Assembly: GCA_000708835.1 (NCBI GenBank)
Contig: DF237708.1
Span: 1 to 35,767 of the forward strand
Length of the DNA stretch: 35,767 nucleotides
Source of the DNA: Klebsormidium nitens
Lineage: Eukaryota > Streptophyta > Klebsormidiophyceae > Klebsormidiales > Klebsormidiaceae
Direction of reading: 5' to 3'
Part shown: positions 11,240 through 19,925 of the stretch, piece by piece
Numbering within the stretch: position 1 is the first letter of the stretch
Layout of the letters: each line of letters starts with the position of its first letter
Position numbers and translations under genes: made by a program
Notes under the pieces: generated by a model
Seen by the model: the letters and a program-made list of their open reading frames with translations, nothing else
What the model was told of the DNA's origin: nothing
The model's database searches: none

Positions 11240-11947
11240 TCACACGTCCGAGCAAGCTACCAAAGCTGTAGGTTTTACAACCGCAGACGGTTCATCCGCA
11301 ACGAGGTACCGCAAGTCGCCCTTACTTCCGACGGAAAATCCTTCGACGACTATTCGCTTCAAGAATAAGGGCGCGTCCACAACCATCGTATGAAACTCCC
11401 CATTCTCTCCGCAGGCATCGACAACGCCTCCCCGTTCTAGTTCTATCAACTCGTCCACAGCTGCCCTGTCTAGTTTCCTACCTAACCACTCAACTCCCAA
11501 GAGCGGCATTTTGACGCACGTCATCCGGACGTCCAAACCTGACGTCAGCATCTTGTCCAGGATCACGCCACGTGGCAGCTGCCACAGCGGCGTAAGCACG
11601 CCGACGCCAGTGCCCTCCGCGCACTCTCTGATCCAATTGGGCGCCCCGTTGATGAGATCGATGTCGCCCGTGACTAGCGTCTCGATGCCGTGCTGCGAAC
11701 CCAAATCTGTTATCGCTTTGATATAACTCTCTTTGTACGGAACGCCTATGACTATTTGCAGATGGGGCAAATCCAAAGCTTCTGCTTGGAGGGCCATAAG
11801 GGGGAGGGGGTGGGCGAGGAACCCGGGGTTGACTTCGGGGACGAACGTAACCAGGGCGGTTACGAAATAACCCAGGGAGTGCGCCTCGTGCAGCGCCAGG
11901 CAGCAGTCCTTCCCCCCTGTCCACAGAACCGCCGCCTTCGACCCCAT
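11240..11947 (-). CDS. DPH6-type ATP-pyrophosphatase, short intronless form
   Basis: A single exon of 235 aa. The N-terminus carries the PP-loop motif VLWTGGKD (residues 8-15) of adenine-nucleotide alpha-hydrolase-like enzymes. Further family signatures are GVPYKESY, VTGDI, IRECAEGTG followed by LTPLW, and GENGEFHTMVVDAPLF. These fit the ATP_bind_4 / MJ0570 group, whose eukaryotic member DPH6 amidates diphthine on elongation factor 2. The length matches the short bacterial and archaeal form of about 220 aa; I recall most plant DPH6 proteins as longer, with extra RidA-like domains. The frame stays open for 37 codons upstream but contains no ATG before an in-frame TAA, so the ATG at 11947 is the likely start. 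Diphthine-ammonia ligase activity is therefore probable but not certain; other pyrophosphatases of the group have unknown substrates. The lack of introns is notable in this neighbourhood. Confidence 0.8.
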   Translation of the reverse strand: MGSKAAVLWTGGKDCCLALHEAHSLGYFVTALVTFVPEVNPGFLAHPLPLMALQAEALDLPHLQIVIGVPYKESYIKAITDLGSQHGIETLVTGDIDLINGAPNWIRECAEGTGVGVLTPLWQLPRGVILDKMLTSGLDVRMTCVKMPLLGVEWLGRKLDRAAVDELIELERGGVVDACGENGEFHTMVVDAPLFLKRIVVEGFSVGSKGDLRYLVADEPSAVVKPTALVACSDV

Positions 11948-12247
11948 CTTCCGCAGCAGCCTATTTCCGCTCTGGCACAGTTCCCCTCTAGACTGATTCC
12001 GCTCAAAAACGCGTCCGAAGCGAAACCCGTTATCAAAACCTCCAAGCAGGGATGCCACCCCTTCGGCTTAAGGCTTCAAGCCGGAAGGTCCCTTTCGAAG
12101 CTCAGGAAGTTAGCTCCTCCTTTCTGCGGGTTTGGTCAGTCCGGCCCAACGAGTCGGGCTGTGGAGCAGACACGGTTAACAGACCCTGGAAATGGCTTCC
12201 CCGAATGTGACCTTCTGCCTTTCCCCCAGCAACCGGCGCTTTCCCTT
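11948..12247. other. Short spacer upstream of the DPH6-like gene
   Basis: 300 bp between the end of CDIN1 and the start of the DPH6-like gene, both on the minus strand. It must hold the 3' UTR of one and the promoter and 5' UTR of the other. I see no clear TATA box. Confidence 0.5.
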
Positions 12248-15200
12248 CTAAGGGCGCGGGTTAACGGACAGTTGCGGCAGTTGAACGATTTCCGCTACGT
12301 CGGGGAAGCGGTCCATCAACAGGACGTCCGGGTGCGGTTGGCCGTCCGGATGGCGGGTGTCGGCGTCCGACTGGCGGATTCCGGCGTCCGAAGAGCGGGC
12401 TCCGGCGTCCGAGTCGCCGTTCTGAGCGTCCGGACGGAGGGTTGAGCTGTCCGGATGGGAGAAACGGACATCCGACGGCTCGTCTTGAAGCTCGTCGATG
12501 AAGCCGAACCAGTAGATGACCAGGCCGGGGCCAAAGCGGTTGACGTACCTGGAAGGAGAGCAGCAAAAGGAAGCGTCACGTGAGCAGGGAGGGGTTAAAG
12601 CAAATTCGAACCTTCTTTGAATTCTTGTTGACAACTACCAGAAGGTTCAATTCTCGAAAGGCCATAAAAAGATTGTCACTCGAGTAGATAAGGTTTCGAA
12701 GAAGACTGTGGTTGATGAGGTGTCGCCCAAAACGGAAGGACGAGAGAAAACACAGGACGATTCGACGAGAAAGGAGAGAACGAAGTCAAAGTAAGAAAGA
12801 AGAGCACCAGCAAAAACGACAACAAAAGGGGACAACATTGCACAGAAAGGATAGACATTAGGAGGAGGCTACTATCTCACAAGGGAAAATAATATAGGGA
12901 GGACGTAGGCAAAACAGACGACGAGACGCCCGCCTTGCTGACTTCGCACCCTGCTCAAAATCATGCGCTCCTCCTAGTTAAATTGTTGACTTATCTGTCC
13001 AGAGGAGAAAATACGAAGGATGAAGGATGAAAAGAACGTCGGACACAGAAGACGTAATTTACCCCTGGAACTGCTCGCCCGCCTGCTGGCGGTGCATGTA
13101 GTCGTCCCCGAAGCTGGCCTTGCTGTCGATCCACGTTACCACGCGGCCGCGCACCCCAATCGGCACCAGCAGCCTGGCGTCCGGGGTTTTGCTAAACCCT
13201 GCCTCGCGCAGGTCGTCCTCGGTCTCGAATGCAACACCAGCGTCGTTCAGAAGAGCGTAGAGCTTCGCCTCATATCTTGCGCAACGATAGAGGGTTTCGG
13301 TCAGCGATGAGACTTCGCTTGAAGCGGTATTGCCGAAACCCCGCCTCGCGCAGGTCTTTCTCCGTCTCGGACGCTATGCCGACGTCTTTCAGGAGAGTGT
13401 AGAGCTTTGCTTCGTACCTGAGCAGAAGAGTAGTACGAGGTTGAATGGACCGAAGGGGTTTTGAATGCAAAAAAGGGTTTGTGCAAAACCCGCCTCGCGC
13501 AGGTTCGAAGAGAGTAGAGCTTTGCTTCATACCTGTGCGGAGATAGAGACGGCTTTTGGTTGGCAAGTCTCTATGTCATTAGTTAGCTCTTGTTTGGAAG
13601 CTCGGTCGGAAGGTCTTACTCGACCCCGCCTTGCTTGGGTCGTTCTCTATCATGAGCGCAACGGCGACGTCGTTCAAGACGCGCAGAGCTTCGCTCCACA
13701 CCCGAAAGGAGAGCGAAGAGGAGGAGATAAATACAAAGTCAAGGAGATCTTTCAGGGGTTACTGATTCTGCGCTCGCGCAGGTCGTTTCCGTTCCAAAAT
13801 TGACACCGATGTCCTTGAGGACAGAGCAGAGCTCCGCTTTGTACATGGGCAAAGAAGCGACAAAGAGGAACGATTAGATCGAAGTTCTCAAGGGAAAAGG
13901 ACTGTTGTGTAGAGCATTGTCAGTTTTGCCTCCTAAAAGCAGCCTCGTAGATGCCATGTTGATGTCTTGTGAGAGACAACGGAGCGTTCAAGGGGGCCAG
14001 AGTCTGAAGGGCCTACCCGATGTGGCTCAATTGAAGAGTGAGACCGAACAGACAGCGAACAAGCGGAAAACTATTTGCAATGAGCAGAAAGAGGAAGTAT
14101 AGGCTTCAGTTGCTAGTGCTCTTTCAGACGTTGCTTGGTCAACCGATCGGAGAGACGAAAGACAAGTTAAGGCCTAATTCTTGCTCCCGCACATAGGGTT
14201 GAAATTGAACGAGAAAGCCCCAAACTACAATGACCAGTTCAGCCGTAAGATACGAAGCAAACAACGAACTGAATTCAGTTGATTGCGGACACACCAAATA
14301 GTAACTCAAGCTATAGAAGCACATTGTTTCGTGCGGGGGCAAGAGGAGGGATCCCAGGGGCCTTACTCTAGCCCCAGCTTCCTCCGTGCCACATCGACGT
14401 CCGGTGCGGTTACTAGGTCAGCCCTCACACACGCCCGTACCTCGTGTTGCAAGCGGGCGCCGTCAATCTCTAAGTGCGCATCTTTTCCAGACGGGCCGCT
14501 CACCTGGCAAGAGAAGCAGCGAGGTTGTAGCACTCACTGGTCGAGTAGAAACACAGCTGAAAAAGTCTTTGTCACAAAAGATGACACGCAGGTCCACCGC
14601 CCAGGTGATTCAAATACTTCATGAGTTCTGGCAGCTTTGGACGTGACAACATCTGGCGGGGACATTTGCTGGTGCTCCGGCGATTGGAATGAAGCACGTT
14701 TCTTTCTTAGCAGTTGCGGTGTCATTTGAGCGTGTTCCTGGCAACAATGGACCTCTCTTGAAGCTAGCATGCAGACTTGGGGTTGGCGCTTGTGAAGCAA
14801 ATCCAGCACGCTTCCTTCTCTGAAGAACCTCATCAGCATGCAATTACAAAAAGCTTAGCCTGTTGAGCGGCCTCGTCTCTCTAGTCCTCGCTCCTCTGCC
14901 TTTTCCTTCCTTGCTTACTCCAGCTGCCTTTCTGAGTTGAGGCTGTACATGGTCCATTGTGCTTCCACAATCTAATCAGACACTTTGCCCTGGCACGGCT
15001 TAGATAGCAGATAGTTCGCACCTACCTCAACAGTGCATGTGTTGCTTGGTATGGTTGCGGGGTCCTTCAGCAATGCAGACACGGCCTGCTTAGTAACGCC
15101 CAGCACTCGTTCAATTGTGAGTCGCGCTAAGAGAGCGGGGGGAAGATCGATTGCGTCTGCGATTGCAAGCAGCCTCTGACCTTGTGTGTACCTGAAATAA

Positions 15201-15666
15201 ATGGAGAAAACGCTGAGTTGGTTGGATGGATGAAGAAATTTTAGGCCCCAGGCTGGGAACTATGTCAGGAATCGATCATGCATTGTTGATTTCAGCAATA
15301 ACTTTGTCTCAGCTTGTAATTTGAGGTTGCCCTTTTGACCCTGAAACGAAGTACCGCAATAGAACAAAATGATCGAGCTGCTTTTAGTACAGCATTCTGG
15401 CCCCTGAGAGTTTCCTGCTGTTGCTGTTTAATTTGCAAATCTTGCACGATCTTTGCAGTCAACCCTGCATACCTGATCAAGTATTCGTCAACTTTCTTCC
15501 TGTGCCTGTGATGAGACGCTCTCACGCGCAGCTGCACGTCTTGGGCGTAGATGCAATAAATGGTCTCCGCCGATACTCCCACAAACTTTTTCTTCGCCTC
15601 TTCTAATCTGCCGTCTTCTCGCCTCTGAACAAAAGCGCGTATGGCTTCATACAGGGCCAGCTTCAT
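12248..15666 (-). CDS. CDIN1: CDIN1 (C15orf41) homologue, TPD-family restriction-endonuclease-like nuclease
   Basis: Five exons in transcript order: 15473-15666, 15026-15191, 14367-14503, 13063-13275 and 12248-12548, coding for 336 aa (human about 281). Residues 1-65 are an N-terminal helical domain (AEEKKKFVGVS-like region, then basic ASHHRHRKK). The middle has LPPALLARL and LLKDPATIP. The nuclease core is in exon 4: KTPD at 195-198 and WIDSKASFGD at 214-223, with D198, D216 and K218 as the PD-(D/E)XK-type catalytic set. Exon 5 has NRFGPGLVIYWFGFIDEL (240-257), nearly identical to the animal protein. A repeat-derived Asp-rich insertion (about 259-310) then interrupts the conserved C-terminal end, which resumes at VLLMDRFP. 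Animal CDIN1 binds codanin-1 in the nucleus, and mutations in it cause congenital dyserythropoietic anaemia type I. Exon 4 uses a less usual AAG acceptor. The 5' start is the first ATG after an in-frame region without one. Confidence 0.88.
12341..12445 (-). repeat. 21-bp tandem repeat inside the CDIN1 last exon
   Basis: The core CGTCCG (+ strand) recurs at 12343, 12364, 12385, 12406 and 12427, exactly 21 bp apart; the three central units share GGCGTCCGA. Because the period is a multiple of three, it codes for a 7-residue repeat of the SDAGxRx type without breaking the frame. A further, irregularly spaced CGTCCG lies at 12325. Confidence 0.85.
13276..13850 (-). repeat. Tandem array of decayed copies of the 5' part of CDIN1 exon 4
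   Basis: Upstream of the functional exon 4 (acceptor side at 13275), the same acceptor plus exon start recurs with exon-equivalent starts at 13417, 13532, 13701 and 13844. The shared code is Y-E-A-K-L-Y-x-L-L-x-D followed by ETE-D-L-R-E-A-G-F. The unit is about 142 bp (intron end plus about 82 bp of exon) and stops just before the catalytic KTPD. The unit starting at 13532 has an internal deletion. Units at 13701 and 13844 have diverged more and lost the clean acceptor. Confidence 0.8.
13336..13417 (-). pseudogene. Best preserved duplicate of CDIN1 exon 4, 5' part
   Basis: Follows a good CAG acceptor and reads YEAKLYTLLKDVGIASETEK and then DLREAGF in the correct phase, but diverges before the KTPD motif and meets a stop at the start of the functional exon. 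Splicing to it would give a truncated protein without the nuclease core. Confidence 0.7.
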
Positions 15667-16353
15667 CAGCGTGGCCTTACGTGGATTACTAGACAACACA
15701 TGGCACCTCTCGACTCTTTCTGCTTTATCATGGATCCCCTATGAGTATCGACAGGAAAATCAGATGGCTTGGTTCATTGTGCTGGACGATCATGTTGGAA
15801 CTCCATCGAAGCATGTCCTTCTGATCCTTTGTCAATGGGCATCTGGACATTGCAAACGGAAAATACAGGCCTTTTTAAAGAGATACCTATACCTATGTCA
15901 TTGTCAAGCTGAAGAAATGCGCAAATGTGAGGCCAGTGCAGATTTGAATTTGAAAAGACTAGTACCGTCCTTCTCCCGTTATCGTCAAATTACAATGGGG
16001 CGTCACCTCTCCCGACATCGGCAACGGCGGAGGTGCCGGTCCTTCGAGTTCCAACGGCAAAGGTGGCCGGGGCCCGGGTCTCGGCACAAATGCAGGCTCG
16101 AGATCTTCACTCAGACTACTGCAGTACATACAGTGTCAGAAGCCTGTCAAGGTCCAGCTGTGCAACAGCTCAGAAACACTCCTGAGAAAGTCCGCTACCT
16201 ATCCTACAGATCAGCACATTCTGCGTGCACTCAGCACTGTCTTCATCAATCACTAGGATAGCTAGTGAGATCAGGCCGCATAAAGTTCCAGTGAAGGGCC
16301 TCCGATTGAGCACTTGTACTGATCCAGAAGGGAAGACGATTGGAGGGTAGAAG
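15667..16353. promoter_or_regulatory. Divergent promoter region of CDIN1 and MTFP1
   Basis: 687 bp between two start codons on opposite strands. It must contain both 5' UTRs and both promoters. The open frame that crosses it on the + strand has no family resemblance. No TATA box stands out. Confidence 0.6.
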
Positions 16354-18721
16354 ATGGAAGAGGCGACGGACCCACAGCTCATCGGCGGGGACAAGGAGGA
16401 GCGCGATAACTTCCGGGACACGTCCGTGCGCTATCTGGGTTTTGCGAGCGAGCTTGGGGAATCCTTCAAGAACATCATCGGCAAGACGTTCTACAAAGCT
16501 AGGTGAGCAAAAGCTAAGGACTGAAGATAAGAGTACAAGGTCTTCGAATGTTGGGGAAGAAAGCATTTTGAACAGGAGCACGGTGTTATGCAAGACCTTG
16601 ACTCAATGTTGGTAGCCAAATGCGAGAAATGCTAGAAAGAAGTACCACCAGCCTATCGCCTGAATTTGAGGGCGCTTTCCTGTGTGTAAGACTCATCTGC
16701 ATGCAAGCTTCAAGCCGTGGTTTCAGCTCCATGCTTCTTGCTCGATCAGTTTCATCATAAGAAGAAGTACTGCAACACCTTGGCAGATACCCGCTTGCAT
16801 GCAGCGTACACAATGCTGCGGCAGGAGGGCAGTCTGCACTGTTCTTCCAGCTCATTAGTACCAGTTCGTTTATAAGCGCTGGTTGTGTTTCCTCAAGGTG
16901 ACTCTTTGTGTTTTTTCTGCCATTCTGTAGAAAAAAGAGTATTGAAAGGAACTGAATCCAGCATATAGTCTGTCACTTTCCTGATGAAGTCCCCTGCTAC
17001 ACTCCCCCAGTTATGGCGTAGCGATCTCGTATGTCGCTGCCGATGCGATCGAGAAGGGGTGGAAGGAACGGCAGCGTCGATTAGAAGGTCCTTCTCGGAC
17101 GTCCAACCAGCCCCGCAACGTGGATTCAGACACAGCGGTTGAAAATTCAAACACTCAGGACGGAAAGTCGGACACAAGGGTTGCCAATATGGAGACAAGT
17201 GAAACAGCAGCCAGTACTTCCTCTGGGGAAGGCCAGAAGGCTGACGTGGAAGCAGGGGAGACTGACACCTGGCCGCCAGTGGCTGCGGCGCTGGACTCGC
17301 TGATGTGGCACGGTCTGGTAAGATCTGCACTTTGAGCTTCTCTTGCTCTAGCAATGAAAGCGGCCAGTTTCGAGTGTCTTCTCCATAGTTGGAGAAACCA
17401 GCTTTCGTAGCTTTCTCAAGTGTTCAGAAGATCAGGTCTCAAGCGACGGACAAGTCCGCTGTTTCAGGAGCATTCTCTGTCGAGGAAACTCGTCATTAAG
17501 TAATCCCTCCAGCAGGTCGCGAATTCGTTGTATTTGTTTTAAAAAAGAGGGTTGAGAGGAGGCTTGCAATGTGTCAAACCATCTAGCAGATCATCGAGGG
17601 ACGACCAATTATTTGGGTTTGAATACCAACAAGTCGTTGTGATCAACTGGTCCACTGCTGGTTTTAGAAGGAGCCCAAAAGAGCAAGCTGACAAGCTGGT
17701 GCTATGGTCATTCATTGCCGGGCTGGTAAAATGTCGGGTGTTTTTTAATTGCAAGTTTTTGAGACACTCTGCTTCCTTCTCTTAAAAGCGACCTCATTTA
17801 AGCTATTTTACAGCTTAGATTTAACTGACGTTGTATTCCTGTCATGTGCAGGCCACGGTGGCAATTCCGGGTGTTACCATCAACCGAGCCGTTAAATATG
17901 CCACGCAGTTCATGGACAGACTGGGTAAGAAACGCTCTTCTAGCGTCAATTGAAGTATCTGGATTGTACAAACACGTTTTTTCTTTCGCAGCAACAAAGG
18001 TCGTTTCTTTCCTCCCCGTCTTGCCTCCTTCAATGCAAGGGGCATGGGGCAAGACGAATCCCGTCGCTGATGCGTGGTTTGGTGTGTTGAACGATGTCAT
18101 ATACTTGCCCGAGACACTGTATTCGCACTCTTCTAGAATCAAGATGTTTGCAGTCTAGCTTTGCCCACTGCAAACCCGTTTTTATGAGAAGCAGGAGGCT
18201 ATTCAAGCGACCTCGTTGCAAAAGCATTCCTTCGTCTCCTATTTGGTCGCTTGACAAGGGAAGCCTGGTTGGCAACACAAGAAAGCAAATGCACCATCCT
18301 CCAGCCTGGTTGCTTGGGTCCTTTTCAACTCCAAATTGGGTTGCGCTTTGCCTGTCTTCTTATTCAGGGCCGGGTCTGTTTGCTCTTAGACAGATGTTGC
18401 ATCCGTTCGATTGGCTTCGCTTTGACGCCCTCTGACAATGTCGAGCTGGTGATGATGGTCTCTGTACCACCTGGCTTTTCTTCTGCTGATCCCTCTCCGC
18501 TTTTCCCGTTGTTAACAGAGAACCGACGCCTCGAAAAAGTGACAACCGGAAAGTCCAAAGCCGTGAGCCCTCGAGCACCAATGGCCCTCAAGAGATGGGT
18601 GCCGGCAGCGGTCGGTCTAGCTCTCATACCCTTGATCGCCCACCCAGCAGATCAAAGCATGGACTATCTCATGGATATAGCTGTGAGGCCGTACTTCGGC
18701 ACTCAAAAGCACCGTGAATGA
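16354..18721 (+). CDS. MTFP1: Mitochondrial fission process protein 1 homologue (MTP18)
   Basis: Four exons: 16354-16502, 17011-17317, 17852-17924 and 18519-18721, coding for 243 aa (human about 166). The family signatures are all present: RDTSVRYLGFASELGESF (26-43), YGVAISYVAADAIEKG (51-66), LDSLMWHGLATVAIPGVTIN (144 onward) and the C-terminal block KRWVPAAVGLALIPLIAHPADQSMD. It should be an integral inner-mitochondrial-membrane protein with three or four hydrophobic segments that promotes DRP1-dependent fission. The extra length comes mainly from a hydrophilic Ser/Thr/Glu/Asp-rich insertion at about residues 70-136, between the first and second membrane regions, plus about 15 residues of basic sequence at the exon 3/4 junction. 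All introns are GT-AG and phases agree. It is divergent from CDIN1 and convergent with the MFP2 gene. Confidence 0.88.
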
Positions 18722-19925
18722 GGCTGTTAGTTTTCAAGTAGAGTTCTATCATAGCTTGCATGCACGCGGATGGTCTCGATTGGTAGGTAGACGGAAGCTC
18801 GCGCCTGTCACAATGTAAGCTATGAATCTGGCAGCGGCTTGAAGCCCGAGAGTGAAGTTGTCGCTCTCCACTTCTTGCTTGCACGTGGGTAGCTAGAAGA
18901 AGCAGACAGAGGGTTCTAGCCACATCTCTTTCTTGTAGTAGCCAAGGTTTCTTTTGGAGAGAAGAAGAGTTCAATTTGCGTACTAGGAGTAGAGCAAGCG
19001 ACAGGTCAGAGTTATGTACCATACGCTTTGTTCAGTGCCAGCTAGGTAGATGAATTAGAAAAAAGTACGACTGTAAAGTAGAGTAGAGGTCTCCGCTCAA
19101 TGCCTCTGGCTTGTAGCCACAGCGTATATGAAAAGCAGCGGTGCACTTAGGCTACCTCGAGTGACAACAGCACTGCGTTCATGTGATACCAGCGAATGAT
19201 GCAGGCCGTTCATCGCATTTTCCGGCTCCTGGCATGGCGGTGGTAAGGCCGCCGGTGGCATGCAAGCTCGTAATTGGCCCGTACTTAAACACTCTGCCCA
19301 TTGATGCACTAGTCATTGCAAGTGCTGAATTTGTCGCGGCCGCAGCGTCGTGTCACATGCAACATGATGCACTGAGTGCATGCATGACCTGCCTAGTGCG
19401 GTTCAGTGCGTGCATGTGCAGCAGCCACGTATAGGGCCATGCAGCTGGCCTCGACTTTATTCAAAATATAAACGCTGACGCATGTGCACTTTAGTCGCTC
19501 TAGTAAAGCCGGATTAAGAAAACCAGCTCTCTGGATAATTCTGATGCATGACAGCAGAATCATTGATTGGGAGTATGTCGATGTGTATCAAACGATACAC
19601 AGCAATCGATGGACAATCTCGTCATGATTGCTTCGGGATGAACTGAGTGCGCTAGCTCTATGTGATGAAATCATCAAAGTCCTCGATCCGAACTGCGATG
19701 AAAGCAACCTTCTGCGTCTGTATAGGTATCAGTTAGTGTATTCTTTATATTTTAGAGGGGACAAAACGTAAGTTTTCTCAAAGTGAATGTTTTCGTATAC
19801 AATGCTTCTGTTTCCGGCTATGTCTGCGTGCTTCAAACTTTTCCTTCTTTTGTACCTGAACTACAGATGCTTACCAAGTCGGGTTTAGCACTGGTTTGAG
19901 ATCCGAGTCATCATGGAGCCCTCAA
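18722..19925. other. Intergenic region between convergent MTFP1 and MFP2
   Basis: About 1.2 kb that should hold two 3' UTRs. It is rich in TGCA/CATGCA motifs around 19250-19420 (CATGCATG at 19379-19386). I see no gene. Confidence 0.6.
19367..19381. repeat. 15-bp palindrome ATGCACT-G-AGTGCAT
   Basis: Two perfect 7-bp arms around one central base, followed at once by CATG. It sits between two convergent genes, so a terminator or hairpin role in 3' ends is possible but unproven. Confidence 0.5.

Noticed and set aside
11690-12445. Open frame of 251 codons on the + strand
   Set aside because: It runs antisense across the DPH6-like gene and the last CDIN1 exon, both of which have strong family motifs.
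15641-16261. Open frame of 206 codons on the + strand
   Set aside because: It overlaps CDIN1 exon 1 in antisense and the divergent promoter; the composition is not protein-like and it has no recognised motif.
18749-18760. Minus-strand Cys-Lys-Leu-stop as an alternative PTS1 for MFP2
   Set aside because: It is over 1.4 kb from exon 17 and the phase from the nearest acceptor does not match; the SRL exon at 19926-19964 fits in phase, length and family alignment.
19778-19855. Alternative last exon for MFP2 ending KHSL
   Set aside because: It is in phase after a CAG acceptor, but ends without a PTS1 and has no likeness to plant MFP2 C-termini, unlike the closer SRL exon.
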